A DNA stretch of 64,000 nucleotides from an uncultured Roseicyclus sp. (GCA_947494975.1 CANLXA010000003.1:186001-250000), one strand, 5' to 3'. Shown: positions 1-13,298, numbered from the stretch's first letter. The notes: generated from the letters alone by a model not told the origin. Numbers and translations: made by a program.

Positions 1-161
1 TGAGCGCCTGCATCGGCTGTGGTTGCCTGTCGATGGATCATTGCCCGCTCTACAACCCCGACGACCGGATGGGCGCGCATGGCGCGGGGCCGCGGCGCTG
101 GGTGGGCGACGCGGCGGAAGTGGCGGAGATGGATGCCAGCGGGGCGGCCGCGGATGTTTGA
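1..161 (+). CDS. soxR: Redox-sensing transcriptional activator SoxR, C-terminal fragment
   Basis: Only the last 52 codons lie in the window (reading frame begins at base 3). The fragment opens with [12 protein letters not shown], which has the C-x2-C-x-C-x5-C spacing that holds the [2Fe-2S] sensor cluster of SoxR, followed by [17 protein letters not shown], a tail typical of SoxR. In this MerR-family dimer, oxidation of the cluster activates transcription of stress-response genes. The N-terminal helix-turn-helix is outside the window. The stop overlaps the start of the next gene (ATGTTTGA), so the two are probably translationally coupled. Confidence 0.9.
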   Translation, partial: SACIGCGCLSMDHCPLYNPDDRMGAHGAGPRRWVGDAAEVAEMDASGAAADV

Positions 162-762
162 CCACCCGCCGCTCTACATCTTGCGCCACGGGGAAACCGA
201 ATGGAATCGCGAGGCACGGTGCCAGGGCAGCCTCGATGCGCCGCTGACCGAATTGGGGCAGCAGCAGGCGGCGGCGCAAGGCATGATCCTGCGCGAGCAG
301 GTTTTGCCGCGTTTTCCGGGCATCGATGTGGCCGTCAGCCCCTTGGGGCGCACCCGGAAAACCTGGGCTTTGGCGGCGGGGGCGGCGGGCCATGCCGACC
401 TGCCGCATCGGATCGAGCCCCGATTGGCCGAGGTGCATATGGGGGTGTGGCAGGGCCGCCTGCGTGCCGACATTCTGGCGCTCGATGCCTTGGCGCAATC
501 CATGCCGAATGTCTTCGAGCTGTCCCTCGCCGCACCGGCGGGTGAGGATTTCGAGGCGCTGCACGCCCGCCTTGTTCCGTTCATTCAGGGCCTCACCCGG
601 CCCACCATCTGCGTGACCCATGGCATCACGTCGCTGATGCTGCGCGGGCTTCTTCGCGGCCTCGATCGGAGTGATATGGCGGCCCAGGGCCACGACCAGG
701 GGGTGATCTATGCGCTTGCGGATGGGAAGGAGCGTATTCTGCGCCCGGTGATGCAAGATTGA
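154..762 (+). CDS. Histidine phosphatase family protein
   Basis: A 202-residue cytosolic protein. Near its N-terminus it carries LRHGETEWN, the RHG phosphohistidine motif of the phosphoglycerate-mutase-like histidine phosphatase superfamily; a later VTHGITS supplies the second conserved histidine. The substrate cannot be read from sequence: relatives act on sugar phosphates, alpha-ribazole phosphate or phosphoproteins. I chose the ATG that overlaps the soxR stop because the open frame further upstream lies inside soxR. Pairing with soxR suggests co-transcription, but a redox role would be inference only. Confidence 0.85.
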   Translation: MFDHPPLYILRHGETEWNREARCQGSLDAPLTELGQQQAAAQGMILREQVLPRFPGIDVAVSPLGRTRKTWALAAGAAGHADLPHRIEPRLAEVHMGVWQGRLRADILALDALAQSMPNVFELSLAAPAGEDFEALHARLVPFIQGLTRPTICVTHGITSLMLRGLLRGLDRSDMAAQGHDQGVIYALADGKERILRPVMQD

Positions 763-807
763 CCCTTGCCCGACGCCCCGCCGCCGCGCTATCAGGCGCG
801 TCGGAAT

Positions 808-883
808 GGGTGGTTAGCTCAGTTGGTAGAGCGTCTCGTTTACACCGAGGATGTCGGGGGTTCGAGCCCCTCACCACCCACCA
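808..883 (+). tRNA. tRNA-Val (anticodon TAC)
   Basis: A full cloverleaf can be drawn. The acceptor stem GGGTGGT pairs with ACCACCC, the D-arm is GCTCAGTTGGTAGAGC, and the anticodon loop TTTACAC gives TAC. The T-arm contains GGTTCGAGCC. The discriminator A at 880 is followed by an encoded CCA (881-883). Confidence 0.95.
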
Positions 884-1085
884 CCCAAGCGTTCTGCCGC
901 AGGCAGGTTGCTTGGTAACCAACAGTTCGCACGCGGCGAGATTGTTTGGGCCCGACGGCGGGTTTTTGCGCGGGCACGGGTCCACATAAGCCACATCTCA
1001 GGGCAACGACCGTCCCATCGCCTTGACCCGCCCATCCGGTCATGGCCACACTCCAAGTAGTTCCGCAGACAGAACAGGACCTCGG

Positions 1086-1451
1086 ATGAGCGACACCAAG
1101 ATCATGCCCCCGGGCCAGGGCAATCCATTGCAACCGGCCATCATCATCTACCTTGTCTATGCCGGCAGCTTCTTTGTGCCCTTCGTGGCGATTGGCGGCC
1201 TTGTCTACGCCTATGTTGAGCGGGGCAAGGATCCGGTGCTCGACAGCCATCTGGATTTCCAGATCCGCACCTTCTGGTGGGGCCTTCTCATCCTGACCAT
1301 CGGGATTATCCTGACTTTCATTCTGATCGGTATGCTGGTGATCCTGTTCTGGGTTGTCTGGACCGTGGTGCGGATCATCACGGGCATTCAATTGGCTCAG
1401 AAACAGCAACCTGTCAGCGGTGTCGAACTGTTCGGGCTGAAAGCCGTCTAA
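1086..1451 (+). CDS. DUF4870 family membrane protein
   Basis: A 121-residue protein with three hydrophobic segments, roughly residues 17-38, 55-75 and 80-100, and a short polar N-terminus. The LDSHLDFQIRTFWW stretch before the second segment resembles the conserved H-x-x-x-Q core of the DUF4870/Tic20-like family of small bacterial membrane proteins, whose function is unknown. The gene stands alone between tRNA-Val and the pirin gene. I chose ATG 1086 because upstream in-frame codons add only non-conserved sequence. Confidence 0.75.
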   Translation: MSDTKIMPPGQGNPLQPAIIIYLVYAGSFFVPFVAIGGLVYAYVERGKDPVLDSHLDFQIRTFWWGLLILTIGIILTFILIGMLVILFWVVWTVVRIITGIQLAQKQQPVSGVELFGLKAV

Positions 1452-1554
1452 TCGGTGCGATTGCGCACAGAACGGGTTCGGTGCGGGGGAATTGGCGCGC
1501 GGACAGCGTGGCGCTACCTATTCGTCGACCCCAACGCCGAAAGGAGCCCGCGCC

Positions 1555-2493
1555 ATGAGTTGGAACCCCGCACTCGACCCTGATTGCCCCACCGGCGATG
1601 ACGTGGACGCCATCGAAACCGTGATCGTGCCCCGCGCGCGCGATCTGGGCGATTTCGAGGTGCGCCGCGCCTTGCCCGCGCCCAAGCGGCAGATGGTCGG
1701 CCCGTTCATCTTCTTCGATCAGATGGGGCCTGCGGAATTCATCACCGGGCAGGGCGTCGATATTCGGCCTCATCCCCATATCGGCCTGTCGACCGTCACA
1801 TACCTTTACGAGGGCAAGTTTCATCACCGCGACAGCCTTGGCACCGATCAGTGGATCGAGCCGGGTGCCGTCAACCTGATGACGGCGGGCCATGGCATCA
1901 CCCATTCCGAGCGGATCGACGGTGAGATGTTGCGCGAACCCTACCGGCTGTCGGGCATCCAGACCTGGATCGCCCTGCCCAAGGATGCCGAAGATGACGC
2001 GCCGGAGTTTGTCCATGCCGCGAAGGCTGACCTGCCGTTGCTGGAAGGGGACGGCAAAAAGCTGCGCCTGATCCTTGGGACGGCGTTCGGGGAGGCCGCG
2101 CCGGTCTCCACCCCGTCCGAGATGTTCTATGCCGATGCGCTCCTGAAGCCGGGTGCCAAGCTGCCGATGCCCGACGATCACGAAGATCGCGGGGCTTACG
2201 TAGTGGACGGCGCGGTCTCGGTCGCGGGGCAGACCTTCGAGAAAGGTCAGATGATGGTGTTCCGCCCGGGGGATCGGATCTCCATGACAGCCGGGGATCA
2301 GGGCGCGCGGGTGATGATCCTGGGTGGCGAAACGCTGGAAGGGCCACGGCATATCTGGTGGAATTTCGTTGCGTCGTCCAAGGAGCGCATCGAAGAGGCG
2401 AAAGAGGCCTGGCGGGACGGCGATTGGCAACATGGCCGGTTCCAACTGCCGCCCACCGATGCCGACGAGTTTATCCCGCTGCCCGGGCGCTGA
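1555..2493 (+). CDS. Pirin family cupin protein
   Basis: A 312-residue cupin-fold protein. The N-terminal half carries RPHPHIGLSTVTYLYEG, the His-rich metal-binding motif of pirins, then HHRDSLG and the HGITHSE motif that completes the iron site. The second cupin lies in the C-terminal half. Bacterial pirins are reported as quercetinases or as modulators of other enzymes, so the exact role stays open. The ATG at 1555 is preceded by AAGGAG. No operon partner is obvious. Confidence 0.92.
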   Translation: MSWNPALDPDCPTGDDVDAIETVIVPRARDLGDFEVRRALPAPKRQMVGPFIFFDQMGPAEFITGQGVDIRPHPHIGLSTVTYLYEGKFHHRDSLGTDQWIEPGAVNLMTAGHGITHSERIDGEMLREPYRLSGIQTWIALPKDAEDDAPEFVHAAKADLPLLEGDGKKLRLILGTAFGEAAPVSTPSEMFYADALLKPGAKLPMPDDHEDRGAYVVDGAVSVAGQTFEKGQMMVFRPGDRISMTAGDQGARVMILGGETLEGPRHIWWNFVASSKERIEEAKEAWRDGDWQHGRFQLPPTDADEFIPLPGR

Positions 2494-2590
2494 GCCTGCG
2501 GGCGATGCCGGTCTGCGTTGCCTTCGAACAGGGTTGGAGCCTGTGAAATGCCCCTTGCCGTCCGGGCCGCCCGGGGGCACCGTCGCGCCC

Positions 2591-3109
2591 ATGCATGTGC
2601 GTCCCGCCAGAGCTTCGGACCTGCCCGCCATCGCCCATCTGCACGAGGCGAACTGGCGCCGTGAATATGCGGGCATCCTGCCGCAGATCGCGCTGGGGAA
2701 ACGGTTGACCGCGTTCATGGAGGAAAAGTGGCAGCCGGGTTACCTGGGCCAGGCCCATGTCCATGTGGCCCACGATGACGATGGCGAGTTGTTGGGATTT
2801 TCGGCGATGGTGGCCGATGATCCGGACGGGTTCAGCTTTCTCGACAATCTCCATGTCGATCCCGCGGCCCGCGCCATGGGGGTGGGTCGAGCGCTGATGT
2901 CGGCCAATGCCGTTCTCGCCTTGCCCGGCCCGCTTTGCCTCGAGGTGCTTTGTGCCAACAAGGTCGCGCGCACGATTTATCGTGGCTGGGGCGGCGTGGA
3001 AGGGGAGCCATTCGACGACCGAATTCTGGGTGTTTCCGTGCCTGCGGTGCGGGTTGATTGGCCCGATACAGATGCGCTGATCCATCGGCTCAGCGGTGAG
3101 GGGCAATGA
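2591..3109 (+). CDS. GNAT family N-acetyltransferase
   Basis: A 172-residue protein starting MHVRPARASDLPAIAHLHEANWRR, typical of the GNAT N-terminal strand and helix. The acetyl-CoA-binding motif A is LHVDPAARAMGVGRALM (V-x5-G-x-G-x-A like), followed by LEVLCANKVARTIYRGWG as motif B. It transfers an acetyl group to an unknown amine. The last bases overlap the start of the permease gene (ATGA), so the two are probably translated together. Confidence 0.88.
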   Translation: MHVRPARASDLPAIAHLHEANWRREYAGILPQIALGKRLTAFMEEKWQPGYLGQAHVHVAHDDDGELLGFSAMVADDPDGFSFLDNLHVDPAARAMGVGRALMSANAVLALPGPLCLEVLCANKVARTIYRGWGGVEGEPFDDRILGVSVPAVRVDWPDTDALIHRLSGEGQ

Positions 3110-4080
3110 ACGCCGAGGCATCCACGCCGGTCCGCGCCATTGTCCTGATCCTCATTGCGATGGTGTGCATTTCGATCAACGACATGCTGATCAAGCTGCT
3201 GTCGGGCGGTTATCCCCTGCATCAGATGGTGTTTGTGCGCTCTGTCATCGGGATCATCCTGACGTCCTGCATCCTTTGGGCGGAAGGCGGCGTGCGGTTG
3301 CTGCGCACGGATACGCCGGGATTGCATGCGGTGCGGGCGCTGCTGATCGTGACGGCGAACATGCTTTATTTCGCGGCGCTGGCCACGATGCCGCTGGGGG
3401 CGGCGACGGCGTTGTTTTTCGTGGCGCCCCTTTTCATCACGCTGCTGGCGATCCCGGTTCTGGGCGAAAAGGTCGGCCCGCACCGGATCGTGGCGGTACT
3501 GATCGGCCTGCTGGGTGTCGGCGTAATGATGGCGCCCGGCGTCGATTGGGGCGACGTGCCGCGCGGCGCGCCGCTTTTGCCGGTGGCGGCGGCGGCCTGT
3601 TACGCCGGCATGCAGGTGATGACGCGCAAACTGGGCGCGGCTTCGGCAGCCTCGGCCATGGCGATCTATATTCAAGCCGCGTTCATCGTGGTGTCGTTGA
3701 CGTTCTACGTGATAGCCGGGGATGGGCGGTTTGCGGAGGGGGTGGAAAGTGAAAGCCTGATCTTCCTTCTGCGCGCCTGGATCTGGCCCGCAACGGAGGA
3801 TATCTGGAAATTCGCCGTTCTGGGCGCGATGTCGGCTGCCATCGGCTATTGCCTGAGCCAGGCCTACAGGCTCGGGCGGGCGGCGACGGTGGCGTCTTAC
3901 GAATATGCGGCGCTGCCGATGGCGATCGGGTTCGGGTGGTTGGTTTTCGGCGAACGGCCCGGATGGGTGATGCTGCTTGGGACGGCGTTGATTGCGGGGG
4001 CGGGGCTTTACGTCTTTGCCCGCGAAAAGCAGCGGGCCGGGGTTGGGCCAGCGGCCGAGCGCCCGATCCGCCGGGGGTAG
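3106..4080 (+). CDS. EamA/DMT family inner-membrane transporter
   Basis: A 324-residue protein with about ten hydrophobic segments arranged as two EamA repeats, the drug/metabolite transporter fold. The first repeat begins INDMLIKLLSGGYPLHQMVFVRS, as in other DMT permeases. It probably exports a small metabolite; the substrate is unknown. It overlaps the acetyltransferase stop by four bases, hinting at a paired modification and efflux function, which is inference. Confidence 0.9.
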   Translation: MNAEASTPVRAIVLILIAMVCISINDMLIKLLSGGYPLHQMVFVRSVIGIILTSCILWAEGGVRLLRTDTPGLHAVRALLIVTANMLYFAALATMPLGAATALFFVAPLFITLLAIPVLGEKVGPHRIVAVLIGLLGVGVMMAPGVDWGDVPRGAPLLPVAAAACYAGMQVMTRKLGAASAASAMAIYIQAAFIVVSLTFYVIAGDGRFAEGVESESLIFLLRAWIWPATEDIWKFAVLGAMSAAIGYCLSQAYRLGRAATVASYEYAALPMAIGFGWLVFGERPGWVMLLGTALIAGAGLYVFAREKQRAGVGPAAERPIRRG

Positions 4081-4223
4081 GGTGGCTCGGATTCTGTGGC
4101 GCGCGGAGCCGGCGCGTCGCGATTATTCCGATAATCCACGTCGCCGCCCCGGAACGGCGCTTGACGGGGTCAGCGGCGGGTCTTAAACCGCCCCTCACGC
4201 CGGAGCTTTCCGGTGCAGGGTGA

Positions 4224-4300
4224 GCGGTTGTAGCTCAGTTGGTTAGAGTACCGGCCTGTCACGCCGGGGGTCGCGGGTTCGAGCCCCGTCAACCGCGCCA
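4224..4300 (+). tRNA. tRNA-Asp (anticodon GTC), copy 1
   Basis: The acceptor stem GCGGTTG pairs with CAACCGC. The anticodon stem CCGGC/GCCGG encloses CTGTCAC, giving GTC. The T-arm contains GGGTTCGAGCCC, and G plus an encoded CCA finish the 77-nt gene. Confidence 0.96.
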
Positions 4301-4335
4301 CCATCCTGCACTTGCGATTGCCCACGGCGCGATGC

Positions 4336-4412
4336 GCGGTTGTAGCTCAGTTGGTTAGAGTACCGGCCTGTCACGCCGGGGGTCGCGGGTTCGAGCCCCG
4401 TCAACCGCGCCA
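4336..4412 (+). tRNA. tRNA-Asp (anticodon GTC), copy 2
   Basis: This is base-for-base identical to the copy 35 nt upstream, including the encoded CCA. The pair is a tandem duplication and is probably transcribed as one unit. Confidence 0.96.
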
Positions 4413-4503
4413 CTTTTTCCACCTCCTGGTTGATCGGCCCGAACGCGGTGCTGAGCGTGCTAGCTATCGTCTTTGCCGCCCAAAGCACCCTATAAGACCG
4501 CCG

Positions 4504-5202
4504 ATGACCCGACTTGCCAATGTCCTTGCCCTTCTGCTGGCCACCGCGACGCCTGTCGCGGCCCAGGACGAGGGCGCGCCGCTCCCCATACCGATGGGCG
4601 CGGTTCTGGATCTGGCCGAACTGCCCTTTCTGGCGGAACCCCCCTTCATCGATGCCCTGGCCGGGGTGCTCCCTACCCGGATCCGGCAATCCGGCCCGGT
4701 CGACACGCCCCATCCCGATCCGTTCCTTTGGGCCATCGGCGGCACCTTCGGGCCCGACACGGGGCGGCGCAATGCCGGGGCGATCTTTGCCTGCGCGCGT
4801 TATGGGTTGGCGACACGCGATGCGTTTCTGGAACTGGGTTACACCGCGGCCACCATGTTCCAGTTGTTCAGCGAGGCGCTTCCGCTCTCCGACGATGATG
4901 CGGTCTGGCCGGATGGGGCCGTCGCGCGGCTTCACTGCACCTTCGTCTGGGACGATGCGCGTGTGGTTCCGATTGTGCCGGAGGCGGAGGCGCAAGCCGC
5001 GCTTGAGCAGGTTTTCGACAGCGTGTCCTCCACCGCCAACATCCAGTTTTCCCGCTCACTCTACGGCCCGGACGGATTTGAACTGACCGGAACCGGCGGT
5101 CGCGATGACAGCGTAACCTTCGTGGAAAGCGGCCGGATCACCCTGACGCTTGGCCACCAATCGCTACAATTTCGCAGCTTCCTGATGGGCGGCGGAACGT
5201 GA
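4504..5202 (+). CDS. Secreted hypothetical protein
   Basis: A 232-residue protein of unrecognised family. The N-terminus MTRLANVLALLLATATPVAA is a clear Sec signal peptide with probable cleavage before QDEGA. The mature part has two cysteines, in IFACARYG and LHCTFVW, which could form one periplasmic disulfide, and ends in a Ser/Gly-rich segment. It lies between tRNA-Asp and the convergent mnmA gene and appears monocistronic. Upstream in-frame sequence reads through tRNA-Asp, so I chose ATG 4504. Confidence 0.75.
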   Translation: MTRLANVLALLLATATPVAAQDEGAPLPIPMGAVLDLAELPFLAEPPFIDALAGVLPTRIRQSGPVDTPHPDPFLWAIGGTFGPDTGRRNAGAIFACARYGLATRDAFLELGYTAATMFQLFSEALPLSDDDAVWPDGAVARLHCTFVWDDARVVPIVPEAEAQAALEQVFDSVSSTANIQFSRSLYGPDGFELTGTGGRDDSVTFVESGRITLTLGHQSLQFRSFLMGGGT

Positions 5203-5211
5203 CGGGCGGCC

Positions 5212-6354
5212 TCAGCCCTTGTGAATCCAGCCGCCTCCGAAGATCCGACCGCCATCGGGTGCGTAGAAGACGCAGGCCTGGCCCGGGCTGACGCCTTCCT
5301 CTGCCACAACCAGCTCCACTTCGGCCTCCGTTGCCGAAATCGGCCGGATCGTGGCCGCGCGCGGCGGGCGGGTTGAGCGGATCTTGACGTCCAGCTCCCA
5401 CGCGTCACGGCTGTCGAAGGGCGCGTCGCCAAGCCAGTTGATCTCACGCACCGGCACGGTCCGGGTCGACAGCGCCTCCTTCGGGCCGACGATCACACGG
5501 CGAGTATCCGGATCCAGTTTCACAACGTAAAGCGGATCCTCCAGCCCCCCGATGCCAAGCCCGCGCCGCTGACCAATCGTGTAGTAGATCACGCCCCGGT
5601 GCTGCCCGAGGATGTTTCCATCCATATCCACGATCTCACCGGGATCGGCTGCGCCGGGGCGCAGTTTCTCGATCACCGAGGCATAATCGCCGTTCGGCAC
5701 GAAGCAGATGTCCTGGCTGTCGGGCTTGTCGGCCACGCTCAGCCCGTATTTCGCGGCCAAGGCGCGGGTTTCTGCCTTCGACGCAAGATGCCCCAGCGGG
5801 AAGCGCAGGTAATCGAGCTGCTCTTGCGTTGTCGAGAACAGGAAGTAGGACTGATCGCGCGCCGCATCGGCCGCGGAATGCAGCTCCGCCTTTTCCGCAC
5901 CCATCTTGCGCTGGATGTAATGGCCCGTGGCCATGCAATCGGCGTCCAGATCCTTGGCGGTGGCCAGCAAATCCTTGAACTTCACCCGTTCGTTGCAACG
6001 GATGCAGGGAACCGGTGTGGCGCCGGCCAGGTACGAATCCGCGAATTCATCGATCACCGCATCCTTGAAGACGTTTTCGTAATCCAGCACATAATGGGGA
6101 AAGCCCATCGTCTCGGCCACCCGCGCGGCATCGTGTATGTCACGACCTGCACAGCACGCGCCCTTTTTGGCCAGGGCCGCGCCGTGGTCGTAAAGCTGCA
6201 GGGTGACGCCCACGACGTCATAACCTTCCTCGGCCAGTTGCGCGGCCACGACCGACGAATCCACGCCGCCCGACATCGCCACCACCACACGGGTGTCGGC
6301 GGGCGCCTTGGCAAAGCCCAGGGAATTGAGGCCGCTGAATTGGTCGAGCGCCAT
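5212..6354 (-). CDS. mnmA: tRNA-specific 2-thiouridylase MnmA
   Basis: A 380-residue enzyme that thiolates U34 of tRNA-Lys, -Glu and -Gln using a persulfide sulfur donor and ATP. The PP-loop motif SGGVDS is at residues 28-33. The two catalytic cysteines are Cys120 in [11 protein letters not shown] and Cys217 in DSQDICFVP. The C-terminal part is the usual beta-barrel region. An approximately 18-residue N-terminal extension precedes the PP-loop, as is common in alphaproteobacteria. It is divergent from sciP. Confidence 0.96.
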   Translation of the reverse strand: MALDQFSGLNSLGFAKAPADTRVVVAMSGGVDSSVVAAQLAEEGYDVVGVTLQLYDHGAALAKKGACCAGRDIHDAARVAETMGFPHYVLDYENVFKDAVIDEFADSYLAGATPVPCIRCNERVKFKDLLATAKDLDADCMATGHYIQRKMGAEKAELHSAADAARDQSYFLFSTTQEQLDYLRFPLGHLASKAETRALAAKYGLSVADKPDSQDICFVPNGDYASVIEKLRPGAADPGEIVDMDGNILGQHRGVIYYTIGQRRGLGIGGLEDPLYVVKLDPDTRRVIVGPKEALSTRTVPVREINWLGDAPFDSRDAWELDVKIRSTRPPRAATIRPISATEAEVELVVAEEGVSPGQACVFYAPDGGRIFGGGWIHKG

Positions 6355-6483
6355 GGGAAGGATCCTGCATCAGGTGGGTGTCGGCGGAATATAGGAAAAA
6401 GGCCGTCTATCTCAAGCCTTGCTTACCCGATCTTAAGCCTCATGGGGGAGGGTGACGCAAACCATGAGATATTCGAGGCCGAG

Positions 6484-6759
6484 ATGTACATCAGACGTAT
6501 CCAAGGGCCCCATGCCGTAACCCTGCCCGATGGCACGCAAATGACGCGATCCGACCTGCCGGCGCCGACCACCACAAGGTGGGTCGCCAGCCGCAAGGCC
6601 GCCGTCGTTCGCGCCGTCGATTTCGGGCTCATGACGGCCGATGAGGCGATTCGCACCTACAATCTGTCCGAGGAAGAGCTCGATGCCTGGCGCGACGCTG
6701 TTGCACGGTTCGGGGAAAAAGCGTTGAAAGCCACGGCTTTGCAGCATTTCCGAGATTAA
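6484..6759 (+). CDS. sciP: DUF1153 protein, SciP-type CtrA inhibitor
   Basis: A 91-residue helix-turn-helix protein. It begins MYIRRIQGPHAVTLPDGTQ and continues RWVASRKAAVVRAV, LMTADEAIRTYNLSEEELDAW, the DUF1153 pattern. In Caulobacter, SciP of this family binds DNA and blocks CtrA-activated transcription. The length matches the family when the second in-frame ATG is used; the ATG at 6442 would add 14 non-conserved residues. It sits 112 bp upstream of ctrA in the same orientation, which supports a role in the CtrA circuit. Confidence 0.85.
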   Translation: MYIRRIQGPHAVTLPDGTQMTRSDLPAPTTTRWVASRKAAVVRAVDFGLMTADEAIRTYNLSEEELDAWRDAVARFGEKALKATALQHFRD

Positions 6760-6803
6760 GCCTCAAAAAAAATCGTATCTTTTTGCGAATAGTGCGGGAC
6801 TGG

Positions 6804-6819
6804 GTAACTTGTAATTAAC
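6804..6819 (+). promoter_or_regulatory. Candidate CtrA box upstream of ctrA
   Basis: The sequence reads GTAA-N7-TTAAC, one base away from the CtrA consensus TTAA-N7-TTAAC. It extends into TTAACCAT at 6815-6822, matching a half-site described for Caulobacter CtrA. It lies about 50 nt upstream of the ctrA start, in an AT-rich gap, so autoregulation is likely. Binding is inferred from sequence only. Confidence 0.5.
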
Positions 6820-6871
6820 CATTTGGACGAAAAGTGGTTCTCGACAAAAGAGACCTACCCGGAGAGAACTG

Positions 6872-7585
6872 ATGCGCGTTCTGCTTGTTGAAGACGATCC
6901 CACCACGTCCCGCAGCATCGAGATGATGTTGAAACACGCCAATCTGAACGTGTATTCAACCGATCTGGGTGAAGAGGGAATGGACCTCGCCAAGCTCTAC
7001 GATTACGACATCATCCTTCTCGATCTGAACCTGCCGGACGTTTCGGGCCACGATGTGCTCCGTCATCTGCGCACCGCCCGGGTGGAAACACCGATCCTGA
7101 TCCTGTCGGGCCTCGATGATCCGGAAAACAAGCTCAAGGGGTTCGGGTTCGGGGCAGACGATTACCTGACCAAGCCGTTCCACCGAGAAGAGCTTGTGGC
7201 CCGTATCCACGCCATCATCCGCCGCTCCAAGGGCCACGCCCAATCGGTGATCGATACCGGGCGGATCTCCGTCAATCTCGACGCCAAGACCGTCGAAGTG
7301 GAAGGCGCGCCGGTGCATCTGACCGGCAAGGAATACCAGATGCTGGAACTGTTGAGCCTGCGGAAGGGCACGACACTGACCAAGGAGATGTTCCTCAACC
7401 ATCTTTACGGCGGCATGGATGAGCCGGAGTTGAAGATCATCGATGTTTTCATCTGCAAGTTGCGCAAGAAATTGTCCGAGGCCACGGGCGGCGACACCTA
7501 CATCGAAACGGTCTGGGGGCGCGGATATGTGCTGCGCGACCCGGTTCCGGTTGCCGAGCCGATGGAGATTGCCGCGTCTGCCTGA
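6872..7585 (+). CDS. ctrA: Cell-cycle response regulator CtrA
   Basis: A 237-residue OmpR/PhoB-type regulator. The receiver domain (about 1-115) has the acidic pocket EDD at residues 7-9, phospho-acceptor Asp51 in LLDLNLPD, and the conserved lysine in YLTKPF. The winged-helix DNA-binding domain (about 130-230) carries [12 protein letters not shown] and [24 protein letters not shown], near-identical to known CtrA. In Rhodobacteraceae CtrA controls motility, gene-transfer-agent and late-cell-cycle genes. GGAGAG precedes the start, and a strong terminator follows at 7651. Confidence 0.97.
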   Translation: MRVLLVEDDPTTSRSIEMMLKHANLNVYSTDLGEEGMDLAKLYDYDIILLDLNLPDVSGHDVLRHLRTARVETPILILSGLDDPENKLKGFGFGADDYLTKPFHREELVARIHAIIRRSKGHAQSVIDTGRISVNLDAKTVEVEGAPVHLTGKEYQMLELLSLRKGTTLTKEMFLNHLYGGMDEPELKIIDVFICKLRKKLSEATGGDTYIETVWGRGYVLRDPVPVAEPMEIAASA

Positions 7586-7650
7586 CGGCCCTGCGTCGCG
7601 ACGCTTCGGAATTGCGGGGGCTTTTGCCGACAGACCTGTTTGCGACGCAC

Positions 7651-7681
7651 AAAGCGGCCCGGATCCCTCCGGGCCGCTTTT
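7651..7681 (+). terminator. Rho-independent terminator after ctrA
   Basis: A perfect 12-bp stem, AAAGCGGCCCGG with CCGGGCCGCTTT, encloses the loop ATCCCT and ends in a T run. It lies 66 nt after the ctrA stop and separates ctrA from ligA. Confidence 0.9.
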
Positions 7682-7727
7682 CGCATCCTCTCATCGCCCA
7701 TGCGGGCCGCACCGATGATCGAGGTAA

Positions 7728-12327
<4,600 letters not shown>

Positions 12328-12339
12328 GGCGCAGAGTGT

Positions 12340-12376
12340 TTTCCTAGGAAATGAGAACAAAACCCGTTTTGTTCTC
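12340..12376. promoter_or_regulatory. Two adjacent perfect palindromes after recG
   Basis: TTTCCTAGGAAA (12340-12351) is a self-complementary 12-mer. One base later, GAGAACAAAAC (12353-12363) and GTTTTGTTCTC (12366-12376) form a perfect 11-bp inverted repeat with a 2-bp centre. A 2-nt loop is tight for RNA and no T run follows, so protein-binding operators fit better than a terminator. Confidence 0.5.
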
Positions 12377-12380
12377 GAAT

Positions 12381-12395
12381 GTTCCTAAAAAGTTC
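12381..12395. promoter_or_regulatory. Candidate LexA (SOS) box, GTTC-N7-GTTC
   Basis: GTTCCTAAAAAGTTC matches exactly the GTTC-N7-GTTC operator described for alphaproteobacterial LexA. It lies 78 nt upstream of the 40-residue membrane-protein gene and 54 nt downstream of recG. A third GTTC at 12371 has the wrong spacing (N6). Regulation is inferred. Confidence 0.45.
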
Positions 12396-12472
12396 TTTAC
12401 AATTTTACGGAACCATGGGAACAAAGGGTCAACAAGGACGTTAACCAAGCGCAGTCAGCCAAGGAGACCGCC

Positions 12473-12595
12473 ATGATCCGCCAAGCCACACAGATCCTCG
12501 CACGGTCCCGCGACACATTGATGTACGATGTGGGCGGCGTTGTGGCTTTGGCGCTTATGACGGTCGCCCTGCTGCATCTGCCGGGAATGATCTGA
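12473..12595 (+). CDS. Small single-span membrane protein (40 aa)
   Basis: The frame encodes 40 residues starting MIRQATQILARSRDTLMYD, followed by one hydrophobic segment of about 18 residues and ending LPGMI. A good ribosome-binding site, AAGGAG, sits six bases before the ATG, and a terminator follows at 12715. I do not recognise a characterised family. The basic amphipathic N-terminus plus one membrane span suggests a small inner-membrane protein. The palindromes and LexA-like box upstream suggest its own, possibly damage-linked, control. Confidence 0.6.
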   Translation: MIRQATQILARSRDTLMYDVGGVVALALMTVALLHLPGMI

Positions 12596-12714
12596 CGTCT
12601 TTCTCGTTTCTGCCTGCGGTCCGCTCAGGGTTTTGTTCGCGCGTTTGTCCCCGCTCGAACATCTGTCTCACCCGTCAGCCCCCTGCCTCGGGGCGTCCCG
12701 GATACGCATTCCTG

Positions 12715-12752
12715 CCGCCGCCATCCTGCCCCGGATGTGCGGCGGTTTTTTT
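12715..12752 (+). terminator. Rho-independent terminator
   Basis: CCGCCGCCATCC pairs with GGATGTGCGGCGG apart from one bulged base, with loop TGCCCC, followed by seven T residues. It ends the unit containing the 40-residue gene and faces the convergent NifU-like gene. Confidence 0.85.
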
Positions 12753-12779
12753 GTCTGGATTCCGGAACGGGGCGAGCCG

Positions 12780-13232
12780 TCAGGCGCAGGCGGCGCGTTC
12801 AGCCTCGGCCATGGCTTCAGCGGTCGCGTCGAGCGACAGCATGATGGAGGCATGGCGGTTGCGATAGTCGCGCGCGGGTTCCAGCACCTCATAGCCTTCA
12901 AACGGCGCGCCGGGGGCCTCACCGCCTTCTTTCAACATGGCGCGCAGCGCATCGCGGGCGCCTTCAATCTCGGCGCGGCTGCGCCCGATCACATGTTTGC
13001 CGAGCAGCGCCGCGGAGGCCTGACCCAACGCGCAGGCCTTCACATCCTGGGCAAAGTCCACGATCCGCCCGTCCTCCAGCGACAGATCCACCGTCACCGT
13101 CGACCCGCACAAAGGCGCGCGTTTCTTCACGTTGGCCTGTGCCGCGTCCAATCGGCCGCGATGGGGAATGTCGGCGGCGAGCGCCAGAATGCGCTGGGAA
13201 TAGAGCTTGATCAGATCGCTGTCGCTGGCCAT
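12780..13232 (-). CDS. IscU/NifU-like iron-sulfur cluster assembly scaffold protein
   Basis: A 150-residue protein of the NifU N-terminal/IscU-like superfamily. Two ligand cysteines stand in conserved contexts: Cys42 in APLCGSTV and Cys67 in VKACALGQASA. The third cysteine expected of IscU/SufU is not in a recognisable motif; only Cys149, second from the C-terminus, remains. It may therefore be a divergent scaffold or carrier. It is divergent from hisI with a 66-bp gap. Function is by family resemblance. Confidence 0.82.
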   Translation of the reverse strand: MASDSDLIKLYSQRILALAADIPHRGRLDAAQANVKKRAPLCGSTVTVDLSLEDGRIVDFAQDVKACALGQASAALLGKHVIGRSRAEIEGARDALRAMLKEGGEAPGAPFEGYEVLEPARDYRNRHASIMLSLDATAEAMAEAERAACA

Positions 13233-13298
13233 CGCTTTGCCTTTCGTGTCTTGCTCCCTTAGGTAGCGACCGCGCCGACAATTGCAAAGGGTTTGCAG

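Noticed and set aside
6422-6437. CtrA box upstream of sciP
   Set aside because: CTTA-N7-TTAA has only two matching bases in its first half, too weak to claim.
12371-12384. A second LexA box, GTTC-N6-GTTC
   Set aside because: The spacer is one base too short for the alphaproteobacterial consensus; only the N7 pair at 12381-12395 fits.
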